A stretch of DNA of 64,000 bases from Pseudeuparius sepicola (Eukaryota > Arthropoda > Insecta > Coleoptera > Anthribidae), in contig OY987298.1 in NCBI GenBank assembly GCA_963920635.1, positions 132,217,180 through 132,281,179 on the forward strand, read 5' to 3'. Of the stretch, positions 32,112 through 43,430 are shown piece after piece (within the stretch, counting starts at the first letter, position 1; every line of letters begins with the position of its first letter). Under the pieces are notes generated by a model. The model ran no database searches. It saw only the letters and a program-made list of their open reading frames with translations, and was not told the DNA's origin. A program made the translations under genes and the position numbers.

Positions 32112-32452
32112 CTTTAAAATTATTCGCGTATTATGAGAGAAAGTATAAAGCAATCACAAAAATAAAATTACTAAGACTACCAAAGATTATCAAGAAATTA
32201 TTAGAAATTGTCAAAAATTATTAAAAATATATCAAAAATTGCCAAAAATTGAAACAAAACACAATATCAAATAAAATAACTCACATTAGTGAAAACTTCT
32301 GCATCAGGAAGTAGCTCTGGAAGTCGATGTCGCCTCTCTGCCGAAAGTGGAGTAGTATACGTTGGCTCACGCTCGATGCGCTGCTACTAGTGCCTCCGCA
32401 ACTTCGCCGGTTCCCAAGGGATATGCGCCGTTGAAGTTGAATTTTCTTCTGC
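32112..32452 (-). other. retroelement leader between tandem repeats and gag
   Basis: Untranslated leader. The first ATG of the gag frame is at 32111. The stretch 32153-32280 contains repeated AAATTRTYAARAAT-like words on the plus strand. A splice donor for env is expected here or in early gag but could not be pinned down. Confidence 0.5.
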
Positions 32453-32598
32453 GACTGGAGTTTTATCTTGGAACTGGTTTTTCTTCTTTACTTTTCTTGA
32501 ACTGGAACTTTTATTTTCTTCTTTTCTTCTGGAACTGGGACTTTATTTTCTTCTTATCTTCTGGAACTGGGACTTTTATTTTCTTCTTTTCGTTGAGA
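32453..32598 (-). repeat. tandem repeats in the retroelement 5' leader
   Basis: Four or so imperfect units of about 32 bp between the primer-binding site and gag. On the plus strand each unit reads CTGGAACTGGGACTTTTATT then TTCTTCTTTTC. The position matches that of the insulator repeats in the Drosophila gypsy leader, but the unit sequence is different. Function unknown. Confidence 0.75.
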
Positions 32599-32642
32599 CG
32601 TAGGTAAGGATTTGCAGGGTAATTTTTGAGCCCTTTTTGCAA

Positions 32643-32661
32643 AATCCCACCGCTGCCACCA
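32643..32661 (-). other. primer-binding site, tRNA-Leu
   Basis: The plus strand reads AATCCCACCGCTGCCACCA, i.e. the 3' end of an insect tRNA-Leu including CCA, so the sense strand is complementary over 19 nt. It is spaced 4 nt from the LTR. Assignment to a Leu(AAG)-type tRNA is from memory of its 3' end. Confidence 0.8.
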
Positions 32662-32665
32662 AATT

Positions 32666-33066
32666 TGTTACGCGGACCGAGCGGTAAATAACTTTTTAAA
32701 AATTATTTTTTTTTCACTTGGTTTTTATTTAATTATTACAAGAACCCTTTTTTACAATTGAACTGGATTTAATAATTGTTGGAAAAAATTGAACAATTGG
32801 ACTGAACAATGAATGCTAATAATAATGATTGTCTGTTGTGTGTTACTGTTAACTATTGCCGCCGAATGGCATCAGAGGCTTTTATAGCCTTTTGGTGCTT
32901 GGTAAGGGAAATGATAGAAGCGCGAGATTTTTCCAGAGAGTCTTGGAACGGATGTGGAGTCTGTGTAATAGAAGAAGTCGAAGTTTGCAGAAATTTAAGA
33001 AGCGTGATAACGTATTTATTTGAGACGTAGTTTCTGTGATTAGTTAGCGTATTTTCTGATATAACA
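32666..33066 (-). repeat. 5' LTR of the retroelement
   Basis: 401 bp, TGTTACGCGGACC to CTGATATAACA on the plus strand. By eye it differs from the other LTR by one substitution (GAAATGATAG against GAAATGCTAG) and one T in a homopolymer. Followed by TACA target duplication at 33067-33070. Confidence 0.95.
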
Positions 33067-33514
33067 TACATATTCACGAACTTGAATTTTATAATAAGCA
33101 AAAAATATTCTTTTTCTAAAATTCTATACATACACTAAGCCCACACTGAACAGTTTTCTATCTTGTCTGAATTTATCAGTATTTTGTTCTTATACCATGG
33201 GAAATATCTCACTAGAAACCCCTCAAACTTTTTTGTCTTGATTGGCAACAGCCATCGTTGTCCATTAAGCTGCATAGAGTAATATAACAATAAATATACC
33301 TACTACCCTTTTATGCCATTGTTTTTTATTGCGGAGAGGTTTGAACTGGCGGTAGTTATATCTACAATAATTAACTCACCATGATTTCGTTGACTGACGT
33401 AGTATTAAAAACTGCTCACGCCTGTCACGTCTGACACTTTTTGGCTCACTATGCGCTTTATACGCAGAAAAAACACAATGTCGCACATCCCGTTTTAACT
33501 CATAATATGAAAAT
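33067..33514. other. intron-like sequence after the LTR element
   Basis: Starts with the TACA target duplication. No gene or repeat pair recognised. Confidence 0.35.
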
Positions 33515-33955
33515 TGTGAAGGAGAATGAAATAGTATATTACATAGCGAGAGTTGTAAACAGCTTATTATGTATGAATGGAAAAGTTGCGCACGAGCCGC
33601 GCAGCGGCGAGTGCTGTAATTCCACGAGTATGTAATAAGCTTACAACTCGAGTTTTGTATTATAATTTTTCTTCGACGAAAGGAAAACTATTATAAGAGA
33701 TAAACTATACTTCTGATTATCTGTCAGTTAACAATTAGTATGTTGGTTCGTTGCTATGGTGACGCAGATGCCGCGCTAACAAGGCACCCGTGATAATTGC
33801 GTTTTAATTAAGAACAGATACGTAATTTTTTTTATTACGTGTCAGTCATTACTTGCCAGTCATTACGTATCAGTGTTCGTAACAATGAACTTACTTATAA
33901 CCTAAACCGTCACTTAATAGGTATGTTACTAGCATAGGAGTAGAAAAACATACAT
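33515..33955 (-). repeat. dispersed repeat, copy 2
   Basis: Reverse complement of 13600-14005. It shares AGTATATTACATAGCGAG, GCACGAGCCGCGCAGCGG, AAAACTATTATAAGAGATAA and GGCACCCGTGATAATTG, ending CTAGCATAGGAGTAGAAAAA. Here it is not embedded in the large palindrome, which helps define its ends. Confidence 0.65.
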
Positions 33956-34088
33956 TACGGAGCTGCAAAGAGAGTCAGAAGTATTGTGAAAAATAACGGT
34001 CCAATCTTTGCAAAACTAAATTTTTTGCACAATAAGCAGCACATGAACTTTGTAAATAAAATAACAAAAACTAAAACACTTGACCATA

Positions 34089-34838
34089 CAGGATGATTTT
34101 TTTAGGTCTACCACCGCGATTTTCTTGCTCATTTTGCGGCCTACAAAAAAAAAAACGTAAGAAACAAAAATGTGGCAATTTTGGACAGCTAAGTGGTGCT
34201 GCCAAAGAAATCGGCATCCATGGCCAACTTGTCGCGCAATATTAAAAAACCTCAAATTGAGCAAAACTATTAATGGCCGTGGAATGTTTATTTTAAGAGA
34301 CAGAAAAACTTTTATATGGCACTAAGTAGCTTTATGCAAAAGGGTACTCAGATAGTTTCAGAAAATTACACTCTCGCTTATTTTGGGCCGCACAGAAAAT
34401 ATGTAAGAAAACAAAATACGGCAATTATGGTCAGCGAGGCGCCATTAAAAAAGGAATGGGCCTCCATACCCAACTTTTCACGGTGTACTATAAAACCTAA
34501 AATCGACAAAAATTTTCATGGTCTCAAGAGAGCCGAAGACCCTGGGTAATTTGCTGAAACTATCTGAGCACCTGGGTGGATAAAGCTTCTTAGTGCCATC
34601 AATTTTCAATATAAAAGTTTTCCTCTGTCTCTTAAAATAAACATTCCGCGGCCATTAATAATTTTGCTCAATTTGAGGTTTTTTTAATAATGCGCGACAA
34701 GATGGCCATGGATGCCGATTTTTTTTGCAGCATCACTTAGCTGTCCAAAATTGCCACATTTTTTGTTTCTTCCCTTTTTTTTGTAGGCCGCAAAATGAGC
34801 GAGAAAATCGCGGTGGTAGACCTAAAAAAATCATCCTG
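34089..34838. mobile_element. 750-bp fold-back MITE with TA duplication
   Basis: TIRs CAGGATGATTTTTTTAGGTC at 34089 and the complement ending CATCCTG at 34838, both flanked by TA. The arms pair for about 240-270 bp (CTACCACCGCGATTTTC, GGCCTACAAAAAAAA, CAATTTTGGACAGCTAAGTG) and continue inward with CTCAGATAGTTTCAG/CTGAAACTATCTGAG. No transposase remains. Mariner-type non-autonomous element. Confidence 0.8.
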
Positions 34839-37216
34839 TAGATTCTAATAATAAAAGTTAAAATAATGGTTCATAGAAACCACGATAATAATTAGGAATG
34901 AATATGTTCGCAAACTTATTTGTAGCGCAAACAGATTAAACGATTGCATTGATGTCAGAATAGTATTTAAAATAAAAATACATTAAGATCGATACTAGTT
35001 AAAACAAAACCATTTAATGTAATTTTTGCGTGTTTTCACAAGGCATCACAATCTATAACAAACCAAGATATTACGCGTTTCAAAATAATAGATACAACGT
35101 AGGTATAGTATTGCTAAAGTCACTTGAAGCAGCATAAAAAAACTATAAAAATAAAAAGAATATAGGACATAAGGGTCACGCATTTTTCAAAAATATACAT
35201 ATTCTACAAGCAACATAATATTTCACTTTTAAGGTTTTTTTGTCGTCAAACACACCGTAAAGGTTAATGCACCATAATTATAATATCCTCAAAAGGTTTC
35301 TAAAAAGCCATATCGATTATAACTATTTACGCAAGTATATCCTAAGATCTGTGAAATTATGGCACCGCAATCCACCGCATTTCGTTGCACAAGTGGCCAG
35401 CCGTAGAACAGTGTAACTCATGCAAGGATTGGTGATATTATATTAAGCGAGCATGCAGTCCCTTGTTTTTACTACAATATCTATTTTCTCTGTCTCCTTC
35501 ATTTCTTTTTACTACTAATAGCAGGTTCGGTTTAATATGGTTAAAAAGTGTTTTGTCTCGTATTTTATTGCCGAGGCGCCTGTTCTCGAGCTAGCTTGGT
35601 ATAGTATAAATGAATTCACTTGGAACATAGTACCTATGATATACGGGGCGCGATCTATTTTTTATGCTACTGTTAAAAATATCAGACTTATCAGCAGAAA
35701 TCACCCGTATAAAGTTCAAAGGTTTTTAATGCGGTCGACGTTGACCTAGTCAAGGAGGCAGCCAATAAGAAAGCGAGCGTTTCGGAGATCCACGGAGCAG
35801 GTGTCGACGTAAGCCAGTTAATCCAGTATAACCAGTGCCTTGCACGGAAATATGGATTATTAATTAGATTATTTTAGGGATTTTGGTTTTGTGTGGTGTG
35901 GTTTTGTGTGAAACAAAATTAATTATTAATTATATTCTTTTTGAGAGCATTTAAATAAAATTTTAATAATATTAAGGGCCGCGCGCCGCCTAAGACTCGG
36001 TCTTGTTTTACAAAGCAAGCGCCGCCCAAGAGTTTGCGACTTCATTTATACCATACCTGTCTTTTATAAGAAGGTTTTAATTCTTTGCATTAAAACCTAG
36101 GTTTCACTAGGTACAAAAGGTTGTACCTACTTATATTACTTACTCGCTATTCTCTCCGGAACAGAAAGATAAAAATTTATTAGAAAATATTCTATTTAAT
36201 TAGACTCAAAATATGTCTGGCATTCCTGTTCTAACACATGCAAAATCAAGGTTACCTAAATATCTGACATTTGTCGATATGCGAAGTGGCTTAATACGTC
36301 CCTGGGTTCAATACTTTGGATTACTAAATTTAAAAAATTCCATTTCTAGTAACTAGGTAAAAAGATACTTTAGTATAAGATGCATCATCACCGCCACCGT
36401 CTGTTTTTCAGGATATGAAGCTATATATAGGCACGGGAAGTCAGTGAACGCCTATATTTTAAGAGATAAGGGCTTTGGCGTTCACTTTAAAAAGGTACAA
36501 CAAAAGTAAGAAATTATATTAGGTCATATTCCTGCCTTTTATGCGACATTATTATACAGTCGCCCTTCCTACCTCGCCACTCAAGTTGTAAAACGATAAA
36601 CGCTTTACCCGAAATGTTCAAAAAATTCCAGCTTCTCTCGGCTCGAATTGAATTTTCGAAGTAGCTCCAAAATTAGATTCCTCACGGCGGCTGACAGGTC
36701 CCCCGCGAAAAATAATAATGGCTTATTAGGAACGAAAAACTGGGCCGGGACGGTAGAAAATGTAAAAACACGAAAATAAAATTACGAGCAGACGACAAGG
36801 ACTGCTTTCAATTTATCTAATTTATTTTCTGCCTGCGATTCTTGCTCTCCCTCTGCCCCAGTGCTCGTCCTAAAACATCGCCGAATCTTCTCCCCAATGC
36901 TGTTTGCATTAATTCACATTGCCCATGTCATTGTAAAATGCCTGTAAAGAGCATTTTAAAGCACATTCTTATTTTATACCTTGTATTCCTCTTCTTTAGA
37001 TATTATTCAATATAGGTGGCCAGATATGGCAGGAAAAATGAAGAAGTTGTTCGCTCTTTTAAATCCTTACTTTTACATTAAAAACGTGTGCTTTTATGTG
37101 AATGTAAATGGGTGGCAAAAATATTCTACAACCAATTGCTAACGATTTCATGAAGTCTACTTTTCTTAAAGTTCAAAACTACTATTATTATTTTATTCAA
37201 AATGAATGTGGTACCT
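34839..37216. other. intron sequence, partly less AT-rich
   Basis: No gene recognised. About 36560-36960 is GC-moderate, lacks repeat partners, and contains clean homeodomain-like words (TTATCTAATTTATT, GCATTAATTCACATT). It is a candidate conserved non-coding element. The segment at 35740-36030 contains GC-rich words (GGGCCGCGCGCCGCC) and was not identified. Confidence 0.35.
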
Positions 37217-37217
37217 A

Positions 37218-37585
37218 TACTAAAATCGAGCAACTCTTACGCCTGGCGTAAACAAGAGCACGTGGGTTGAAATATCTGCCATAGCCGCACGGAAGTACGA
37301 CCTTTATTTAATTTTAGTCTTACAATTGTGTACATCAAAATATTTCAGACAAGAATTATTGGCTTAATTAAAATGGTTCAAAACATCGATAAAATTATTT
37401 GTGGCAGTGTCTAAATAGCTGAAAACATTAAGATAAAACCGAATATCTACACTTTTGCGATCGAGCACGTCCCTGTTTCCGAGTCGTGTGAAATTTTATA
37501 GCCTACCGACCAATCGCGGATCGTCTTTGAACACATGGTTTTATTTACGCCAGGCGTACGGATTGCTCGATTTTACTATAATCTA
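37218..37585. repeat. MITE of the ACTAAAATC / ACGCCTGGCGTAAA family, copy 1
   Basis: Left end TATACTAAAATCGAGCAAC then ACGCCTGGCGTAAACAAGAG. The right end is the complement TTTACGCCAGGCGTAC...GCTCGATTTTACTATA. TA outside both ends. A relative lies at 51676-51945. Confidence 0.65.
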
Positions 37586-38588
37586 ATTTTACCATATAGG
37601 TATGTAGAAACCAACAAAATCGCATTTCTCCAGAACAAATAGTGATTGATTAATGTAAAATTCAATGAAATTTTATCTTCAAGTGACTGATAATATGAAA
37701 TTATAGCAACATCACAATGTGATTTGCTTTACTACCTATTATTTTTTAGTAGATAAGTATTTTTTCTTGAAAACCGTTCATTTTTTCGTTGCGAAGGCTG
37801 AGTACCTTTTTTATTCTGAATTAGGTGGCGAACTTAAATAAATAATAATTGAAAGTTAAAAAAAGTGGTCGTAAGTCTCGGGGCATTTTATATTAGGGGT
37901 GGCCCGCCCCTGGTTTCAAAGACGAGATTGAATAATTTCACATTATCAGTCCTTATGATTCTTACTTGATTTCTTATTATGGCTATATTCGTACTTTGTT
38001 AATTTATAGACTATTTATCAGTATTTAGGATATAGTGACTGATTTAGTATACATTGGGACACAAAAAGTGTGTGGTGAGTGGCCAAGATGATATTTCTTA
38101 CGACATAAACTATTACAGGTAATGTTTGTTTATACTTTGGTCAATTTTCGTTAGATGTCGCTTGACTACAAATGTGTGCATTTTGATGCTTTTGCTCCCT
38201 CTATCCTTAGATTCTTACCCATGTTTCGCCCAGAGTTCGTCAGAGTTGCCAGCCGAGTATGGTCTGTATCTATATAATTAAATTCAGATAGCAGGGTATA
38301 CATATTTTCTTGAAATACGACGTCATTCGTTAATTGTACCTACACATTTACTGTATTATATTTTCATTTCATCCTTTTCATATTGTATTATTGATTCCTA
38401 ATCATTAATGACAACAGGTTACCATTCCCAACAAACCAAGCATTTTCCCCGCCAAGAAATTGAGTGATTAAATTTACCGCTCGACTGACATATTTCTTTA
38501 TGAACCGATCAAAATCCTATTATTGGATATCTACCTAAGACTAAAGACACTCAGTTCTGCAAATCGGTATCTGAGCACTTTTGCAATA
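37586..38588. other. intron-like sequence, nothing recognised
   Basis: AT-rich with no gene, repeat pair or RNA seen. Confidence 0.35.
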
Positions 38589-38590
38589 TA

Positions 38591-39307
38591 CAGGGTGTCC
38601 GGTTAGTATGGGGCAATCTCGCGGGAGCAGGTAGGGGACGTCATAATATTATCATTGAGCTTAATAACTACGGGTCAAATCTCAATAGTTACCGAGATAC
38701 AGGGAGCTGTATCTCTTTTTTTGAAATTGATTTATGGCAATATCTCCCAAAATAATCAAGCTGCTGAACTGGAATTTGGCACTGCTGTGTTTTTGGGGTT
38801 GGAGAATAAGCTGAAAATGTCAATTTCGTCGTATCTTCAGAGGGCGCCACGCTGTTTTTAGATCGTGCTTTTACTCGTAACTTTTTTGAGGTTATCTTTT
38901 AGGTCCTGCAGGTTCATCATTTTAGTGCCTATTTTCATTCTACTAGAAAAAGGTACTCCTGTTTCATACCGATCAAATCAACCGTTTGCGTTGAAATCGG
39001 CAAAACGTGCCCCAAAACACCTGCTGACGTCAATATTTGAAATATAAAATTTTCACCTACTGCCTTCAAATGTTGCAGATCAACATTTTCAGCTTATTGT
39101 CCATCGCCAAAAACACAGCCGTGCCAAATTTCAGTTCAGCAGCTTGATTATTTTGGGAGATATTGCCATAATACAATTTACAAAAAAGAACTACAACGCC
39201 CTGTACCTCAGTAAGAGATTTGACCCATAGTTATTAAGATCAATAGTAATATTTTGACGTCCTCTACCTTCTCCCGCGAGATTGCCCCATACTTACCGGA
39301 CAAACTG
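38591..39307. mobile_element. 717-bp fold-back MITE, CAGGGTGTCC end
   Basis: Begins CAGGGTGTCCGGTTAGTATG and ends with the complementary CATACTTACCGGACAAACTG, TA on both sides. The arms pair over about 240 bp, including GGGGCAATCTCGCGGGAG, CTGAACTGGAATTTGGCAC and GGCAATATCTCCCAAAAT. The centre holds unpaired sequence around CGTGCTTTTACTCG. No transposase remains. Confidence 0.8.
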
Positions 39308-39311
39308 TATA

Positions 39312-39660
39312 CAGGGTGGGTCAGAATGTATAGTAGATACTTTAAAGGGGTGTTCTCTATTCCCTATTCACCACCACCCGCAGTTATAAAATTCAAATAT
39401 GGGACTACCATGTTTGTGAAGCCTCCTTTTTAAGGTAATTTTGTAAAGAATTCGTGGCCGTTTCATTTTTCGAAATCGGTTGAAAAATAAAACGACATAA
39501 AACTGCTTTCAGCGCTAAACAACTCAATAAGTTTGTTGTTGGTAACGGAAAAGACACTTCCTGCAGATATTGACAATCTAAAACGCAGAATAACTGAAAA
39601 ATGTAGATTGGGGCAATATTTTGCAAAAGTGTGCTCGCTTGCCACCATCTTATTAAATAA
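39312..39660 (+). mobile_element. transposon fragment with transposase C-terminal remnant
   Basis: Starts CAGGGTGGGTCAGAATG just after the preceding element. At about 39540-39610 the plus strand reads VTEKTLPADIDNLKRRITEK, close to the C-terminal part of DDE_3/mariner transposases and to the similar remnant at 55467. No matching right end was found, so it is truncated. Confidence 0.5.
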
Positions 39661-41319
39661 AGAAGTTCAGATAATAATTTAATTTTGTTTTGCCGTCATC
39701 AACGGCAAGATTATTGAGTTGTTTAGGGCCAAGAACTGATCTTTTTGCCGTATTTCTTTATTTCTCAGCGACCCTCCATTCCGGATAATACCTTTAAAAT
39801 GAAGTATAATCATACAAGCATGTTAGTACTAATTAAAATTTTAAAGTGGAATAAAGGTGTTAGTAAATTGCTAAAAACAGATCCCCCTTCCAATGAAAAA
39901 CGGCTCGTTATCTTCAGTTTTGTATCAAAACAATATCTATAAAAAAATTTCATAAACTAGTCAAAACTAGAATAAACATTTTTTTTTATTCTTCATAAAT
40001 TGTTTGTAAGTTTTATAAAGGAGTTTTTTAACTTTTAAATGGTATGCTTGTATTTGTAAATAAGGTTTTCTGTGTATATATTGGATTCTACTTATTGGAA
40101 ATTTATGAAAAGAAAATTTTGACAAAGGTTCAATTTGACAACATTTTATATAATGATTGCTCTGGAGATGCTCGTATCAGATCGAAACATAATGTTAGCA
40201 ACAAATAAATGGAAAATATTAAAATAAATAAAAAATTAACACCACCTTTTTTCAACTAAAACAACAATTTTACCCTTTCATTTAATTTTAACAACCAGCA
40301 GAAAATATAGCAGGCACTTCAATTATTGATGAGTTCTAATGATAAAGTTAAGTTTAATAAATCTTGGCGGTAGGTACCGTTTTCATCAAACTCCTTTACA
40401 TTCGCTGCATGGACTTAATTATTATCATCAGACTAGGAAAAATATGACTAAACAAAACATAAAAGAGAGTTTTTATCAAGGAAATTTATTTTCTCGTTCA
40501 AAGTGTAGTTTTTTCAGTGATTCTAAAATAATAAGGGACGCCTGACTGAGCGTATTTAAGAGAAAGCATTCTCGGATATTCCCCCATAAAATTTCAGTTG
40601 AACGAAAACAGAAAGATGGGATTTCCGCGCATGGGAAAGCTCTGGGGCGTCGGCATCCTACTGTGAATCTAATCGGGAAACACGGCGAAGCCTTTCTGCC
40701 TTAAGCGCCTCTCCGTGTTCCCTTTTAAAGAGGCGTTTTTCCAGTACTGGGCAAGATCGCCTCCTTTTCACGTCGGTATGAACGAGTGCGACAAAACAGG
40801 ACCTTTCCGGTTGAAATAAGATTATATGATATTTTTTTATTCTAATTCTAACATTTGGCAACATCGTGTCCGTCACTCTCTTCGTCCTTCCGCCTGAGCT
40901 TGACCTGTTGTTTGTTGAATGGATTTTGGGTGTTGTTAATCCAAAAGGCTTAAGAAAATAATTTAACATCGTTCTGTTTAGTGTCTGTAAGGCCGACGAA
41001 CAATGACCTACAAGATGCACCTAAAGTGCAAGAGCCAATACAACAAAATTTTTTATTAGAAAACATAAAAATGCTGACGATAAACGTTTCTATTGGCAGT
41101 TTTGTCTAGATTATTTTTGGTCGGAGGTCACGATTGCCAATCGATACGGAACTAGCACGCTACCATGCCCTAAAAAAATTCTTTCACGAAATAAATGTGC
41201 GAATAGGTATATATTAATCAACTACCTTCAAGAATATATTATTCCTAAGTCTCTACATGTCAGTATGGCTGTAGGGGATTGGTCCCTTATCTTTATTATT
41301 GAAACTAAATTTTCATTTT
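39661..41319. other. intron-like sequence, nothing recognised
   Basis: No domain recognised; the 120-codon minus-strand frame at 41020-40658 has no family resemblance. Confidence 0.35.
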
Positions 41320-42540
41320 CAAATTTCCAGATTTTCATAAGCGTCTAATAATCTCCTATCAGGTAGATATTCAAGTAATTTTAAATTTTCCCTTGCTATT
41401 CTACGATTATTTTCAAAAGCGTGTTCGGCAATGCTAGATTTTTCCAAACGACCATATATTTTAAATGTTCTATATGTTCGTTAAATCTACTTTTTATGGA
41501 ACGTCTAGTTTGTCCAACGTCCAACATACAATCTGAACAGCTAACTTCATATTTATATTCAACTTTTTTCTAAAAGGGTAATTTTGTCTTTTGTCCTTGG
41601 GGTTACCTAGTAAGTTCCCTGAAAATTTATATACTAATTTTTATTCTAGCCTATTATTCGTTCTTATTATAAAGGTGTCTAAAAATGGTAATTGTCCGTT
41701 GTTTTTTAATTCGTAAGTGAACTTAATAGTATAAGGAAACGACCATTCAACTTATTAAGAAAATCATCAATATTGGCACGTTTCGTATCGAAAACAGCAA
41801 AAATATCATCTGCATATCTGTACCATATTCTTGGAAAATAATCTGATTCTTGTTGTAGCTTTGTTTCAAAATTGGACATGAAAATATTTGCTAAAAACGG
41901 TGAGAGGCAATTGCCCATTGCGGTATACCTTCAAGTTGTTGTTAATAGTTATTATTATATTGAAAGTAATTATGGTCCATGCATAGTTTTGTCAAAGCTA
42001 AGAACTCTCCGATTATTTCTTTATTGCAATTATTGGATTCTAGAAATTCTTTTAAATACTCCAATGTTGTTGGAATTGGTATATTAGGAAACAACGAACT
42101 AACATCAAATGAAATTAAAACTGATTTTATTAATGAAATCTATTGATTTCCAGATAGAAGAATTTAATTTTTTTGTTTAATTTTAAAATTCATTTTGATT
42201 CACTTTGATAAGGCATAAGTGGGTGATCCTATTGCCGAAACTATCGGTCGCATTGCTTTTCCCGGTTTATTATGTACTTTTGGTAAACCATATAGTTTGG
42301 GCATAGTATAGGATTCCTGTTTGTTAGTTTAAATTTTAAGTTATTAGTAATAAGGTTGTTACATTTTTTAAACGTATGTTTTATCTGTGTTGTGAGTATT
42401 TGTAAAGGGTTTTTTGAAATTTTCTTGTAGGGACCGGTTTCGGCTAGTTTAATGTTATTAACAATTATCATCAAAGATGTTTGAATAATTAATTGGCCCG
42501 TATTTCCACAAACAGCCACATACATCTCGCAAAGTGTATT
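41320..42540 (-). pseudogene. Penelope-like element fragment (RT plus GIY-YIG)
   Basis: Read on the minus strand, several frames give parts of a Penelope-like retroelement polyprotein. There is an N-terminal part LAETGPYKKISKNPLQI (about 42450), then [20 protein letters not shown] / [12 protein letters not shown] (about 42300-42220). RT follows with MGNCLSPFLANIFMSNFE and catalytic YADD in WYRYADDIFAVF (about 41810), NNGQLPFLDTFIIRTNNRL (about 41690), and a GIY-YIG endonuclease-like YKYEVSCSDCMLDVGQTRRS (about 41550). Multiple frameshifts separate them. Domain order is correct for the family, and the copy is clearly dead. Confidence 0.8.
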
Positions 42541-42899
42541 ATCGATTTGTCAAATGGACCAAAGAACACGATATATCAAATTACTAATGGGATGATCGTC
42601 CTACTAGCATGTTTCAACCATTTGCCAGAGATAGAAAACTTCGAGTGTTTTTTTTTGTGTTTTTGCTTTTGCATTTTGTTAAATAAAGTTTAATTGACAT
42701 CCACAGATTGCTAGATTTATTCTTAAAGTGACTATGGTTCATTGCAGCGTTGCCGTTCTTTGAAAATAATTAAGAAACAGCTGCAAATATGAAAAAATAC
42801 TAAGAGACACTTTTTGTTAACCATTCTATTCACCACTCAAAACAAATGAAAAAAATACGATTCTACAGAGTATTCATATTTTTGTGAACTAATTAATTT
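42541..42899. other. intron-like sequence
   Basis: No feature recognised. Confidence 0.3.
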
Positions 42900-43430
42900 G
42901 AATAACACCTTGTATCACCGCAGCTGGGGGCCTCAGAAGCTTCATGTCAATCTTAAGTTTGACGGCTTATCTGCTCGTGTGACACGCCAAGTTTGAAGAA
43001 AATATCTCGCCGCGGTGGCGTCGCTCGTACCGGCGCTGACTTTTTAGACTGCATGTTTTTCTGCCTTCGATCGACCTTGGTTCGAGGCAGGCGCATGCAT
43101 ATACGTCTTTAAAGAAAAACACCGCTATGGCCAAGAGCGGTGGGCAAATGTGGGTTCACGGTATTGCTCCTAAATAGGCTTTATCCGTGTAATTTACTAA
43201 TTATTGTCCTACACTCGCTGGGATTACTACGATTTTCTAGGGGTTTTCCGTAGTTACTTGAGCGAATGCTATCCTAGTTCTATCGGGAAAAAAGTCGGCC
43301 CCAGCCGCAAATGGCAACGAAGACAAAATAATAGTAATTGCCCCCCTCCCCCGCACAAGCATGTGGTTGCTTCTGGGGTACTCCTAGTTTGGAGTATTGT
43401 GAGGGTGAGAATTATTATTATTATACTTCT
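42900..43430 (+). repeat. dispersed repeat with (ATT)n tail, second copy
   Basis: Inverted relative of 6450-6900, longer at its 5' side. It contains CGAGATATTTTCTTCAAACTT-like sequence on the complement, CGGTATTGCTCCTAAATAGG, and CTCGCTGGGATTACTACG. It ends GTGAGGGTGAGAATTATTATTATTAT. The ATT tail marks the 3' end of a probable non-LTR retroelement. A short piece of the same unit (CTCCAAACTAGGAGTA) is also at 53608-53660. Confidence 0.5.

Larger units (their letters stand above)
23773..33066 (-). mobile_element. Ty3/gypsy errantivirus-like LTR retroelement with env and a pol macrodomain
   Basis: A 9,294-bp element in minus orientation, the same sense as the surrounding dpr-family gene. It has two near-identical LTRs (TGTTAC...ATAACA), TACA target duplications on both sides, a tRNA-Leu primer site, a polypurine tract, and gag, pro, pol and env in that order. 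The gag/pro join is a -1 frameshift. Pol includes a macrodomain before RT. The env is an F-protein-like furin-cleaved type, so the family sits with insect endogenous retroviruses (errantiviruses). Two in-frame stops in pol (30394-30396 and 27268-27270) make this copy non-autonomous unless suppressed. LTR identity of roughly 99% or more points to recent insertion. Confidence 0.95.
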
